Source: Gymnopus androsaceus JB14 (Eukaryota > Basidiomycota > Agaricomycetes > Agaricales > Omphalotaceae). From it: 64,000 nt of DNA. Both the position numbers and the translations under genes were made by a program. The DNA lies in the NCBI GenBank assembly GCA_009733575.1, contig ML769609.1, forward strand, positions 1 through 64,000. The letters run 5' to 3'. The notes beneath the pieces are model-generated. The model did no database searches and had not been told where the DNA came from. It was given only the letters and a program-made list of their open reading frames with translations. Shown one piece after another: positions 24,815 through 36,486 of the stretch; positions within the stretch are counted from its first letter, which is position 1; the number at the start of each line of letters is the position of its first letter.

Positions 24815-26280
24815 CATCAGCAGTTTCACAGGCGTATGGAGGTATGGTACCATACACTCCATACAAATTCCATACACGGTTTTGATGTATAGCCACTACG
24901 GCGTCGCAAAGTTTCCATACACAATGTATGGCACCTTCCATACCATCTCCATACAGTATTGTCCTATACATGATATTCCAGTCCATACATCTGCTTACAG
25001 TATCCATACACATTTTACAATCAAAGATCATGCAATTCACATAAAAATAGCTACATGAATGTACTACAAGCTATGAAATGAGATACCCATGAGACTCCGG
25101 CGAGACGAGGCCACTTGAGCACTGAAAACCACAAATACATACAGTGGAGCTTGTTGCCGCAGTGGGAATTGACTCGGAAAAGTGTACTACGTGAATCTAG
25201 TCTCAATGTCAGTAATTATACTCAGCTCGGCGATTTAATCCGACTCACTCACCGTGACCAAACCAACAATTTTCACTCGCAATGTTCAAGAACTGAATCA
25301 GAAAAGCGAAAGATCAACTTCAAGAGGTATAAGAATTGTAGTACTCACCTAATCGGACATGACGAACTCATCATCAGCCCCGTTTTCCGAATCCTCCATT
25401 TCCTGCTTAATGGAGACGGCGGAGTGATGTTTCGAGCTCATGAATCTTTACAGAAAACCATCCATATCAGCCATAAGGATACTGAACACTGAAAAAAGGC
25501 ATATGATCATTAGCAGACTAGAATAAAGAATGAGAAATAAGGACGCACCAGTAATAGGTAGAGATTGACAAAAAAAAAACACATAAAAACGAGTTGGTAT
25601 CTGAGTGAATTTACACACTCCTCTTCTAGGCTAAGACTCAAGATTGAAAAACCGCGATTCTTGCGAGTTCTTGAGATTTAAAATGGACCCTGGAGGACTT
25701 GAGGGAGATGAAAGAAGTTGAAGAGAGAGGATTCGAACAAGCGCCAAAAAAAGAATGCATCATTTTTGATGCACGTGCAACTATGTAGCTGCGGAGCTTG
25801 AAGTGCAGGAGATTGAATTGACTTGAGTTGTGATAATTCATCATTGGTCTACATGTTCTATTCACTATTTATATTGTAAATGTTCCCGGTTTGTCAACCA
25901 TTGCAATGGTTACCGTTGTACTAGTATAATGAGAGTAAGGTGGAATTTAGTACAGTGTGTGGGTCTGAGTCCGCTAAAGCGCAACCAAGGCTGACTTAAC
26001 CTGCCAATATTGGATGCAAGTCACATTGCAGTAGTAGGTGGGGTTGCGCATGTGCATGAATGGCATAATACAAAACTTTAGCTCTACCGGTAATTTACAA
26101 AGCATAATGTATTCCATACACTCTCCATACATGTATGGGTTGTGTACAAGTTGTGTATGGGAAATATCATGAAAGTATGGAATTTTATTATGGATGCTGT
26201 ATGGATGAGTATGTACTACGTATGAGTTTTATACATCCCATACATCCCATACCACTCATACTTTTGTGAAACTGCTGATG
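24815..26280. mobile_element. 1.47-kb TIR element inside the Plavaka gene
   Basis: Perfect 16-base inverted ends: CATCAGCAGTTTCACA at 24,815-24,830 and its complement at 26,265-26,280. The dinucleotide TG flanks both ends and is a possible 2-base target duplication. Just inside each end is a cluster of CCATAC/GTATGG motifs (about 24,835-25,015 and 26,108-26,260) in subterminal-repeat style. Plavaka transposase homology stops on the left side and resumes on the right side, so the insertion is clear. There is no transposase inside, so it is non-autonomous; the family is unassigned. Confidence 0.88.
25349..25441 (-). CDS. short acidic ORF inside the TIR element
   Basis: A 30-codon frame with an ATG at 25,441 (MSSKHHSAVSIKQEMEDSEN...), ending at a TAG that directly abuts a consensus splice donor (GTGAGT). 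It could be a captured first exon. The length is too short to be convincing. Confidence 0.2.
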   Translation of the reverse strand: MSSKHHSAVSIKQEMEDSENGADDEFVMSD

Positions 26281-26582
26281 TGGCAATATAATCCCTCTTT
26301 CTCAATTTCGTGTGCTTGAAAAACTCACTAATCATTGCGTTAGACCAGCTAATCCAGCTCTAACACAATATATGAGTTTGCATTATGCTAAACAATTTCT
26401 TCTAAACAAGACTTTCAATAAGGAGATGTACTTTACACTTGACAACTTGAAAGCGTATTATTGATCTACTGGCTAGGAGGGAGCTTCTGTGTAGAACGTT
26501 GTACTAGTAGTAGTAGTATTCAGTAGGTAACAGTACTATGTTTTGTGATTGCAACATCGAAGCATCATGAAATACTTTTGAT

Positions 26583-26745
26583 CAATCTCTGATGATGCTT
26601 TGACAGCTTTGACAGCTTTCGACAGTTTCAGACGGCTTCATAACCTCTGGAGCAGCTGGAGATCTCCAGAGCTCTCCAGAGCTCAATACAAGGCTATGAA
26701 AGCTCCAGCAAGCTCCAGCAAAAATCCAGGTTTTGCTGATGATGC
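26583..26745. repeat. second copy of the CTCTCCAGAGCTC repeat family
   Basis: GACAGCTTT repeats followed by CAGAGCTCTCCAGAGCTC, AGCTCCAGC repeats and GGTTTTGCTGATGATGC. It shares motif and terminal sequence with 14,355-14,605. Confidence 0.6.
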
Positions 26746-26749
26746 TTGC

Positions 26750-29700
26750 CTGAACTTGACCTTGATGCAGTAAACAGGCTACTGTATCCCAATGATCCTC
26801 AAGATGTCCCAAAGCACTCACCACTCTACTTGCCAGTTGCCATCATTGGTCCATATGTTCTGGACCAGACCAAATTCTCACTGGGTAAGCTTGCAGATAT
26901 AGAGGTAGGTACAAAGCTACAGTGCAAGAAGGAAGCAAAAAAACAGTGCAAAAAACAGTTTCTACATGCTTTGGAAGACCATAGCAGCAGGCCGTCTTAT
27001 AAGATGGCGGCTCAGCATCAGGGCATGGCAAAATCTTGTCTGGCACCAATGGCAAACAGGCACTCGTGATTGATCGGCATAAAAAACCAGTACCCTTTGG
27101 TCACAAATTTTCATGTTGAATATCGCAAAAGTAACTACACCATCTTGTTGCAAGACCTCGAAAATGAGGGGGTTAGCTCTCTAATATTAAGGAAAACAAG
27201 ATCATGTACGGTAGTTATTAAGAAACTCGAGTTTTCGAGTGTGAAACCTTTCGCCGGACCAAAATGGAAATCGACTACCCTCCCTCCCTTTGACAGCACC
27301 TATGTCCGGGATTTTGATTCTGTAGTATTCGACGCTTTGACCCGGTAATGTACAACTCCGGATCCGATCGTACTTACTAATTACCTACTCATACACGGCA
27401 CTTAGAATACACCGTAGATATTTAGATATTATTTTCTTGTATCGTATATAAGGCTCGTTGAGCCCCCACACAATATAATTATATTCCCCTACACTTATTT
27501 CACAATCTACAACAGATTCTGCATGCATGGGGGAACTAGTTGCTGACAATTGGTGTCCCTCAATTGTAATTTTAACCTGGCTGCTCCCTTTAGATTAAAT
27601 GTCAACCAGAACTATCATTTCATGCATCACACTTGGGAGGAAGGAATGCATGGAGAATGAGAGTGACATTTTCCACCCTACCCTTCTCAAGTGCTGGCAT
27701 CCTTTGTCACTGAATTTGTTGGTATCCATATAATAGAAAAAATGACAGAAAATGATCTTTTCTGTTAAATGAATACTAACAGATCCTGCAACAACATATG
27801 CCAGCACTTGAAAAGAGTAGTATGGAAAATGTCATGCTTTTTGGCTTGCCTCCTATGAGCATGAGGCATGAGCATAAAGCACTAGCATGCTCTGGCTGGT
27901 GCCGCTGGCGCTGGGAGCTCTGGGAGCGCTGGGAATCTTGAGCATTGCAGTTGAAAATAGAATGCAAAATGTACATTTTGCTGATGCGGTGCCTGAAGTA
28001 ACTGTAGACTGACTGGACTCGGACGTAATAATCATGATGTTTGTGCAACACTTGCAATGGCAATGGGTTCATTGACATTTCTGGTATTGGGTGTCAAGGG
28101 ATAGGTATCATGGCCAGCACACCCAGGAATCCATAATCTAGCGCAGGATTCTGTTTAATCAACAATATACACAGCTCATTAATCCAATCCACTTACCTCA
28201 TTGTCCCCTCAAGGAGCTCACCGACACCGCCCAAACTCGTTCCGGACCTGTGCTAGCGTAAATCCACTTTGATTTCTCATGGAACGAACACTGTCATGTT
28301 TCGTTGTGCGGTACCCTAGACCAATCCACCCACTGTGCAAACATCCAGGGTACCAATTTTTACATAAGCTCAAGACATCCAATCAGCAGCAATCGGAGTG
28401 GCGCTCGAAGGACCATCACAGATAATGGTTGGTTGCAGGGTTGGATGGACAGATGACATGTAAACCTGTCTCGAATCGATGCCAGAGTCACCATTAGCCC
28501 AAACCCTACCAAATGAGTAGCATCGGTAGGTCCATGCGAAGCCAGGATATGAGCAAAGGAAGGTTTGGTCCCGGAACGGCTAGCGCAGTCTGCAGACGTG
28601 CACACAAAGGATAGGAAAGGACTCAATATAGCTTCAGATGCGGAAGGAAGGAAGGTCACGGTGTCACGGAGGTGGATACAGTGTTCCGCTATCATACACC
28701 ATATTATCGAATATCGTCCCATCTGTTTATGCTCTGTCCCAAGGTTACTCGGACATGGTGAATGCCATGAAAAGGAAAATCGACGGAGGAGAAGAAGCAG
28801 CATGTGCAGGGGGTGGAGGTGTAGGAATTAATGAAGAATGCAGGTGTCCTTGATGTGGAGGATACGGAGGATACCAAGCTGAACCCTGGTGGATGTTGTT
28901 GTCCAAAAAAATCCAATTGGAGTGGGGAGGTATTAGAGCAGGAGGGGAATATTCAAGATGGAAGTTGGTGCAAATGGCTGATAAAGTGCATCCTGGCCTG
29001 CAACCTGGCATGCTTGATCAAGGCCTCGTCTTTCTCCAGCATCAAGGCTTGAGAACAACCTCATCACTTCAGCCCTGATGTCAGAGGAGCATTACCAATG
29101 CAATTGCAGGTGCGAGACAACAACCACCCTACTGTGAACGCTAAAGAATCTATAACCGGAAACAGCGATACTGTCCCTCTCTCCATTTCGGCGGTTTGAA
29201 AGCGCTGTAGATTTGAGTTGACAATATTAAGTCAACTTGGATGTTGAAGAGTACTAACCAAACGTTGTGAGTTTAGCCTAGTCGGTGGTGATCTGGACAG
29301 ATTGCTGTCAGTGATCGATGTGAAACAACCATGGGAGAGAGAGCCAGATCGCATGTGCAGTATGAACATACCGGAAAAAGAACTGTGAGGCTCAGGATAC
29401 TTTCGTTCACAATGTGTTAATGAACTACGCACTGGAAGAGGAAAAGAGACCATGGATAGAATCCATTGCCACGAAATCTCGTAAATCCGTCCGAGCAGGT
29501 GTATGCTAAACAGTAGAAATCTTAAAAGGCATCGGGTCTCGACTTTATTAGACGCCGGTGCATCGTTTCTCACGATGGAGTATTCCGACCTAACGGAAAC
29601 GATACATCCTTTCCATCTCAAGTTACGTGAGCAATAGAACAATCTAACGGTATCTTGAACATGAACAGCCTGCTTTGCCGAATTCCTGGTATTCGCCAAG

Positions 29701-30470
29701 GGTTGCCAGCGGGACATCTGCGGTATATGTTTTGCTATAGCTTTCATCAGTGATCACCAGATTTCTGATCAAGGAAAGATACGAACCAGCCGATCGTCCA
29801 CAGGCCCCAGTAGACATCCCAGTCTTTCGCAGACGTCCGAGCGATCTTCTCATCGTATTGACACGCAAAAGCTCAAGCTTCATTGGCGGAGAGATGAACA
29901 AGGGATGATGCAAATAGAAAATTGTACCCGGCGCCACAGGTACGACACTTCTCCCGTTTCACTGAAAACATCAGTCACAAGGCAAGATGCGAACACAAAA
30001 AAATAACTCAAAGACACCTACAACCAACCTACAAGTCGAATGCATATACCAATCGGCAATCTCGAATCCTTGTACCTGTTGACGCGCGAGTGTCATTGGT
30101 GGACCGAAAGAGCCAAACCGAGCACTAGGTCAAATGATCATGGGCGGAAACAGCTAGTAGGAGTTTCGGCACGTTGGCTGAAAGGAAGCATCACACGAGA
30201 AAGGGAAAAAATATCCTCTACCGAATTTGTATACGAAAGTAGACAAGTAGTAACAGCTGATAGTATCCACGATCTACATACCGATTTCTCATCTTTGCGA
30301 AGCAATGATTAGTAGCCCGAAACTTTCAAGATCAAACAAAAATTCGAGTAAACAGAATCACCTCCTGACTCGCCTGATATATGATCACACAAAAGCTGAT
30401 AAGATTGGTCAAATTTCACAAGTAATTATAAGATCCGTGCGAGATATAGAATATGGTCACTAATCTATAC
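26750..30470. other. 3.7 kb without a recognised gene
   Basis: Many short open frames on both strands, none carrying a known family. A possible LTR-like fragment lies at about 27,420-27,560 (GTATATAAGGCTC TATA box, then ACAATTGGTGTC, which resembles a start just after an LTR). A minus-strand frame at about 29,770-29,870 reads WDVYWGLWTIGWFVSFLD, protein-like but unassigned. Nothing else can be supported. Confidence 0.35.
27655..27840. repeat. small imperfect inverted repeat
   Basis: GTGACATTTTCCAC...TCTCAAGTGCTGGCAT (27,663-27,701) is mirrored by ATGCCAGCACTTGAAAAGA...GGAAAATGTCA (27,799-27,833). The arms are about 40 bases with a loop of about 100, like a short foldback element. Confidence 0.6.
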
Positions 30471-30477
30471 AACTAGC

Positions 30478-31125
30478 TCACACCACCAATAATTATGCTT
30501 CAGCCATACTGAAGCATTGTGTGAAATAAAATATTTCAATACATATGCAAAATGTATTTTTTCGGACAAGTATAGAAAATACATATTTCGGTGGACTAAT
30601 GAAGGAATTAAATTCCAGCCTTCTGAATTTCGAACTTTATACAGAGGTGGAAAAGAAAATGTTTCAATTCAACTGAGAAAACAATAGTTTCAATGTGGAC
30701 TTGAAAGTCCTGCTTTCACAATTAGAGCGAAAGTAATTGTTTCAAAGAACAATACAATATTGCACTGAAAGATTGCCTTTCGCTGTCCGGTTTGGCAGCG
30801 GCCCGGACCGGGCCGAGAATTGAAGTGTTGTCTTTCGGGAGCCAACTGAAAGGGTTCTCCGAAACAAATACTTTCATTCTCATGGTGAAATAAAAGGATT
30901 CAGTCTGCATTGAATGCATTGTTTTCAGAGCTCAATTGAAAAGTGTTCTTCCAGAAGTCTGTCTAAAATTCAAGATTCCAAGGGCCTGAATGTAATTCCT
31001 TCATAAGTCCAAGGAAATATTTATTTTATATGCTTGTCCGAAAAATTACATTTCGTATGTGCACTGAAATATCTCATTTCCGATTATGCTTCCGTCTGAC
31101 TGAAGCATAATCTTTGGCGGTGTGA
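30478..31125. mobile_element. 648-bp foldback element (near-complete hairpin)
   Basis: The left arm (from TCACACCACCAATAATTATG) and right arm (complement TCACACCGCCAAAGATTATG) match along almost their whole length, with the axis at the palindrome CGGCCCGGACCGGGCCG near 30,805. Left and right arms share the segments TTTTTCGGACAAG, GAAGGAATTA and GAAAACAAT. No coding capacity. The ends CAGTCACACC (right) and GCTCACACC (left, preceded by TA) resemble Tc1/mariner-type MITEs, but a TA duplication is clear only on the left. Confidence 0.85.
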
Positions 31126-31329
31126 CTGAACAATTAAATCTGAGCTATAGATTGTGAATCCAATATAAGATCATTGTATTTGAAAATTAGCATGCATGAT
31201 AAGGTGATTGAAAGATTACGAATGAAGCGAAGTGATTAGTTGTTGCTGCGTCAGGGCCAAGATGCAGAAGCATGATGCTGAAGACGCAGACACACAAAAT
31301 CCAATTACTGCCTCAATAAATTCAGCATC

Positions 31330-32060
31330 AGCAACTTTCATGTGAGTAGCTGTAACAAGCAGTGGGCAACAATATCATCAAGGTCAATGATATCCTCCAC
31401 ATGGCTAAGGTTAGATGAGTACATTTTGGCTTGAAGGTGCAAAAGGGATCATATAAGGAGGTGGAGAGGGGCAAATGTTGATGAACATGGAGACGAACAG
31501 TATTGTGAATGTTCTTGATCCGCTGGATTTGACCAGCACGTGGGGCCTTACTATACATCAGTCTGTAAATTATATTAGCATTTCCCTTGTGCATTGTGTG
31601 TGGAAAAAAATTGACACCATTGTGCTTAGCGTAAGCATGGAATGCACCTTTTATTTCGGTGAATTCTCCAATGCTGTGAGGAGCACTGACTGGAATAAAG
31701 CATTTGTTGAAGAGCACCTTGAGCTGTCAAACAGCCTCAAGGCATTTTGTTGATGCAACACCAATAGGGGCTTGGATGGACTGTGGCTTCTTTGAGGTAC
31801 AATGGGCATGCTGAATGTGCATCATAGAGAATTTTGCACTCAGATTGTGGAGAGTTGTAGGAAGTTCAAGGGTATGAGCAACAAACTTCAGAGAAGCAAG
31901 GGTTCCCTGGTTATCTAATCAAGACCACAGCTGTTCCAATGTCAATGCCTCATCTCCTGAAATAGCTAGAAATAGTGCCTTCTGTAATTTGTTCACCAAG
32001 GCCACCTGTGTCTCAGGGATCTTCAGGCCTTCAGGAACTGTATTGTTATTGGTAGTGACC
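31330..32060 (-). pseudogene. unrecognised transposon-like protein remnant
   Basis: The minus strand reads almost continuously: PETQVALVNKLQKALFLAIS, LELPTTLHNLSAKFSMMHIQ, QLKVLFNKCFIPVSAPHSI and FHAYAKHNGVNFFPHTMHKG, ending near RISLTLMILLP, with two stops (about 31,745 and 31,918). Composition is protein-like. I know of no named domain; the setting suggests a mobile-element gene. Confidence 0.4.
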
Positions 32061-32629
32061 AACGCCACTAGTGATTATGGCGCTGACTAAGCAACGGCGC
32101 TTAAAAAAAGGTGGAAAATTGAGGTAAATCCACGTGTGGGCAATTTCGTGTTTGTTTGCATTTGTCCTCCACTAGTATGTACTAGAATCTATGCTACAGT
32201 ATGTTAACATTAAAAATGCAGTATCTACTAATCAAAAATCAATGCAAAAGCCAATGTAAAAGAGCAAATTTAAGTGTGTTCATCATAATCATCCATATCC
32301 TCATCCTCAATCTGGGTATCTTGATCCTCTACCTGGCTATATACTCTATCGACAGCTCTAATGCACTCTTCAATGCTCTTCCACACTTCTCGGAACCCTT
32401 CCATCACCTTCAACAGTGTCTCCAGTGAGCCCATGCGGCACACTTTTGGACCAGCACTGCTTTTCTGAATCCTTACTTTACGTAAGGAAACTCGGTTCTT
32501 CAGGGATCGAGTTTACTGTGGGAATTTCACCTAATGCTGTAACTGTGCGGATCTCCATTTGGAAATTCTAGATGCTCTTATTTTTAGGCACTCTTTTTTT
32601 AAAGAAAAACACAACATTCAAACTATTGG

Positions 32630-33172
32630 ACTGCAATTCACCCAATTGTTACTGCGTGAAGTGAGTGCTCTTGCAAGATTTATATTCCTATCCTAATATA
32701 AAGAGGATTCACAAAAATTCAGAGGTGGATTGATCCAAAATCAAATGTACCCATATAGGTGTTCATTATTTAGTGCTCATTGGCGCTAATTTACATAATA
32801 TATTCCCATGGTAAGCACTCTTCCTTTCTTTTGAATGTCATCCAAACTACTTGCTATGCCGTAAAGTGAGCGAATTTTCACTTACACAGGCAACAGTCAC
32901 AAATGATGTGAATTTAGTATCTACAAAGCATACAAAATACACTTTAGCATCTCCTGTTATATAGAGGTTGAATCAAGTTTTTAAAGCCCGTGAAAAGCTC
33001 AAAAATTGGCCATTACGGGCACAAAAACAGAAAAAATTTGCTCACTTTATGGCATAGCTAGTATTGCAGGGTAATCCACCCAATTGTCACCACAAGAAGT
33101 TGGTGTTGTTGTGAATTTCATACTCCTATCTTAACATGAAGAGGATTCAAAAACAATTGAGATGGATTAACC
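32630..33172. repeat. direct repeats flanking a short TIR hairpin
   Basis: About 110-base direct copies (32,630-32,745 and 33,066-33,170) share CACCCAATTGT and CTCCTATC/ATCCTA...GAGGATTCA and flank a small inverted-repeat unit. This could be two ends of one repeat family or an insertion into a duplicated site. Confidence 0.55.
32846..33062. mobile_element. 217-bp MITE-like inverted repeat
   Basis: The left arm TTGCTATGCCGTAAAGTGAG (32,851-32,870) is mirrored at 33,030-33,061 by the complement of AGCTATGCCATAAAGTGAGC. Arms of about 32 bases, no coding sequence. A target duplication is not clear. Confidence 0.6.
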
Positions 33173-33248
33173 AAATAAGGAATGCGCAATGCTCTATGTG
33201 AAATAGTACTCTTGACTTTGCCTTGATATAAGAGTTTATTACTAGTGT

Positions 33249-33690
33249 GTGGCTCAGGGTTGGGTTGGGTGCCCAAAACATCAACCCAACCTGGACCCAA
33301 GGCTATACCCATACCTGGTGTGTTGGGTACCAGTTTCTCCGGTTCTCCCAGACACCTGGAATCCCATACCTGGTGTGTTGGGTACCGGTTTCTTTGGTTC
33401 TCCTGGACACCTGGAATCCCATATGGAAATCCAAACCAATAATGACATCATAACCAAAAATTTTTCGAATGACACCATTCACATCAGCATGTTGTACAGA
33501 ATACTACATGCTGACCAAATATTGATCAAATTTTTCGAAATGGCACCATTTATGTCAGCATGTTGTACAGAATACTACATGCTGACCAGATATTGATCAA
33601 ATTTTTCAAAATGGCACCGTTTACGTCGCAAGTCATACAGAATACTACATGCTAACCAAATATTGATTAAACTTTTCGAAATGGCACTGT
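33249..33690. repeat. two tandem arrays (63-bp and about 76-bp)
   Basis: Two copies of a 63-base unit (TACCTGGTGTGTTGGGTACC..., 33,312-33,424) are followed by about three copies of a 76-base unit (CAGAATACTACATGCTRACC..., 33,460-33,685). They directly abut the tRNA-like sequence, so they may be the body of the same SINE. Confidence 0.8.
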
Positions 33691-33766
33691 TGGGATTTGA
33701 ACTCTGCTGGCTTAGGTATCGCAAAGAGGTCAGGTCATTTGGTAGCTGTAACCACTATGCCATACA
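33688..33766 (-). mobile_element. tRNA-derived SINE head or tRNA pseudogene
   Basis: On the minus strand, TGGCATAGTGGTTACAGC matches a Pol III A box and AGTTCAAATCCC a B box, about 30 bases apart as in a tRNA gene. The T-stem and acceptor stem do not pair, so it is not a working tRNA. Tandem repeats continue downstream of it, as in a SINE body. Confidence 0.55.
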
Positions 33767-34058
33767 AATTTTACAGTTACACATCTGATATACTCTAGTA
33801 CTCATTGCTTCACTGTTTTTTAAGTACTTATTTTGTAATTCTGTAATGCCCCCAATCCCCGATTGGGAGGAACCTGGTCTTTACTAGTGGCAACACATTC
33901 CTACACTTGCTAATATTCTATATAAAAATAATTATATATTAACATACCTTAGCTTTTTACTTCACCTTGCGAGTATGCTGAATAGATCCAGTAATACCTA
34001 TTTGCATGATTCTAAGGCTCCCAACTCCCTAGTAGGAGGTGTTATGCTTTTTTGAGTA

Positions 34059-34062
34059 CCTA
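34059..34062. repeat. target site duplication CCTA, left copy
   Basis: CCTA immediately precedes the LTR start TGATGAG and is repeated at 59,092-59,095 after the other LTR. Confidence 0.8.
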
Positions 34063-36486
34063 TGATGAGTTAGATTTGTGCTAGGTATGAAAACCAACCA
34101 AACAACAATCACCCCAATCAGATATAATCCAAAAGGTTTAATTTAATGCGAGGAAGGAGGTTGTCGAAGGTTCCCTCGACTACTAATTGATTCGAAGAGA
34201 AAAGCACTTGACAGTTGACACAGATAGTGCGTGATGAACAAGGTTTTATATTTGGAGGGAGGTTTTGAAAAGCCAACTAACGTACGATGACGCGCTGAAC
34301 TAATTGAGGGGAAAAGCAAACACCAAAGCACGGGTCAAGTACGCCGACTCAACAAACAACTTTGCATATCTCGGGAGCCTTTATGTCGCTGCGCAATGAT
34401 ACTCCAACTCTCAGGGATTCCTGCGAGTTACCTAAGAAGCTTATACGACCGCCGCGCAAGTCACTCGAGTAGGCGTTTTTTAACACACTCAGCAAAGAGC
34501 GGGCAAGGGGTAGAATCTGTTGGTAAAGCTAGGTAACACTCCGAGAAGCTTCCTCCCTAAAACTAAACCAAGCCAACACTTGGGTCCAAGACCTTTCCTA
34601 ATCAACAACGGGCTCGTCGAGGTGTGCATGTTAGGCTCCACCTGTGGTCCTAAGACTGATGTGACCTCTCTTCGAGATGAAAACCAGGAATGCTTGACTT
34701 AATAGCCGGGAAGTAGAATGAACAGCCTCAGTATTATCGAGGTTACAAGAAGGCAACCCGTTTCAAAGGTTGTAGAGGACGATGCAGACGCGTCTGAGCG
34801 TGTACAAATCACTACAGGTCCTACAGTGGCGGCGCTTCGGAATGGAACAGGCTATATCTCCATGACCAGACCACGGATTGACTTCAAATAAGTTGTAGAT
34901 TTGAGGGAAACAGTAATCTAATGTGATTTTTATGCTTGTATTATTACCATATATGGTAATTCTTCAAATATACACTAATTTGTGACGATTTTTGAGAGGT
35001 CCCAATTGAAAATTAGTTTTTGAAAAAAATGGACTTCACCACTGAAATCTATGTGAAAAACTACCTACGGTACAAATTTTTCCAATGTAGATTGTCTGAT
35101 TCATTGCCTCAAAATAAAGCCTGCAAAGTGGCTATTTTTGGCATTTTTCAGTCAAAATCAGCCAAAAATGCAAAAAATAGCCACTTTGCAGGCTTTATTT
35201 TGAGGCAATGAATCAGACAATCTACATTGGAAAAATTTGTAACCTAGGTAGTTTTTCACGTAGATTTCAGTGGTGAAGTCCATTTTTTTCAAAAACTAAT
35301 TTTCAATTGAGACCTCTCAAAAATTGTCACAAATTAGTGTATATTTCAAGAATTACCATATATGGTAATAATACAACTATAAAAATCACATTAGATTACT
35401 GTTTCCCTCAAGTATACAATTTATTTGAAGTCAATCCATGGTTTGGTCATGGAGATACAGCCTGTTCCATTCCGAAGCACCGCCACTGTAAGATAGAACT
35501 GTGTTTCAGGTATCAAGTCTAACTTGTCATTCCGAGATAGAATAGCTACCCTTATATACTGAGCGAGATATATGAAAATAGGAAAATGAGAGAAACTGAG
35601 TGAGATAGGATGAAACAGAGTAAGTAAAATAGAAAAAGATAAATAATGTCCATATATGCGTGTATACTATGGTTTTGCCTCGATGTTTTCCTGCCTTGTT
35701 CGTTTGTCTTCCTTGATTGGGTTGACTTTTGGGATTTTGGTCCGAATCGACTCGAGTCATTTGCCTTTTTACAAGGCTTGCCAGTTCCTTTAGCAGAACA
35801 GCCCTCAGAAGTATTTCTATGTTTTTCCTTGCCAATGGGAGACTGGTTATTATCCCTAGTTCCGTGCGGTCTCGAGTCTAGATGCCTGGTAGCATATGGA
35901 TCTCGGTAAAACGCTGAGGCTCGGATAGAAACACTCCTTGGTCCTTCCATGCTCTAGAAGTAGCTACAGCAAGTGGGTCATGTGGCCGTGTTGGACTGCC
36001 GTGGCTATCTGCCTGGGCGCTTTCCAGCAAGCGTCAACTTTGAGGGCACCCATTAGGGTACTTCCTCATCTCGGTCCACCTTGCTTCGTTTAATAAACTT
36101 GAGTGTCATTTAGACTCCTCGGTGAGCTGATTGCGGAAACGATGCCTCATTAAGACTTCGATCCCTTGGGTATATCCTTCGAGGACCTAGCCTAGTATAA
36201 TGGGCTTGTTTATCTGCCTCGGTCAGCAACTTGTTATCCAACAAGCTTGCCTTGCTACACCATACCACGCATAGGACTTTGACCAAGGCGCATTCACAAA
36301 GTTAAGTATGGTACCATTCCACGTACCGTTACTCTGCAACCTCTTGGGTAGAATAGGTCCTTGGTAGATTTTAACTATCAGCTTGGGCTCACTATAGTTC
36401 TCTTATTGACCGTGTTTTGTTACTAACAGAACCTAGGATTATTGGTTCTGCGCAGTTCTAGCCTTAGCTGAAAAATCGGCGTATCA
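34063..36486 (-). repeat. 3' LTR (left), carrying a MITE
   Basis: 2,424 bases, or 1,757 after removing the 667-base MITE plus TA duplication. It aligns end to end with 57,280-59,091. Differences from the right LTR are mostly C-to-T or G-to-A at CpG, with this copy carrying the decayed form. Confidence 0.95.
34824..35488. mobile_element. 665-bp Tc1/mariner-like foldback MITE
   Basis: Ends CAGTGGCGG...CCGCCACTG; both arms match almost perfectly along about 330 bases (axis near 35,155), giving a complete hairpin. It is flanked by TA on both sides (34,822-34,823 and 35,489-35,490). The other LTR shows the empty site GGTCCTAAGATAG at about 58,093-58,105 with a single TA, which proves insertion with TA duplication. 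No coding sequence; mobilised in trans if at all. Confidence 0.95.

Larger units (their letters stand above)
21747..26464 (+). pseudogene. Plavaka-type transposase (CMC/CACTA-like), interrupted
   Basis: ATG at 21,747 opens a Cys/His finger (CKFCAHRCQSEKGLKSHMK), a proline-rich linker and YYPFASRAEWETASFLL, followed after introns by LPKGATLLGTVLSSNKTTIS, SLANIDTELRSKASQH, VLQPLRIAALIGCLMDDP, FRYIILQPILGYRHF, FVCAIRAIIDSQY, NWEIPKLEFLHSIMPSIR, QWSADSTEHAHITEVKESA and ICCHLDRHSRLHHFDLMTS. These are standard blocks of agaricomycete Plavaka transposases. An in-frame TAG at 24,081-24,083 splits the protein, but the same frame continues (MRAPLPHRTFIDNAL through VWTKVRIQGK, ESPHDLWKYGRYD). The final block (QFLLNKTFNKEMYFTLDNL) lies at about 26,310-26,461, beyond a 1.47-kb insertion. 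Its own terminal repeats were not found. Confidence 0.85.

Noticed and set aside
28360..29747. Minus-strand ORFs of 147 and 171 codons
   Set aside because: No recognisable domain, no supported start or splice context, and competing frames overlap. Left unannotated.
33688..33766. A functional tRNA gene
   Set aside because: A and B boxes are present but acceptor and T stems do not pair.
35552..35950. ORFs within the LTRs (also 58,038-58,516)
   Set aside because: Present in both LTRs but with no protein-like pattern on either strand; LTR sequence is expected to be non-coding.
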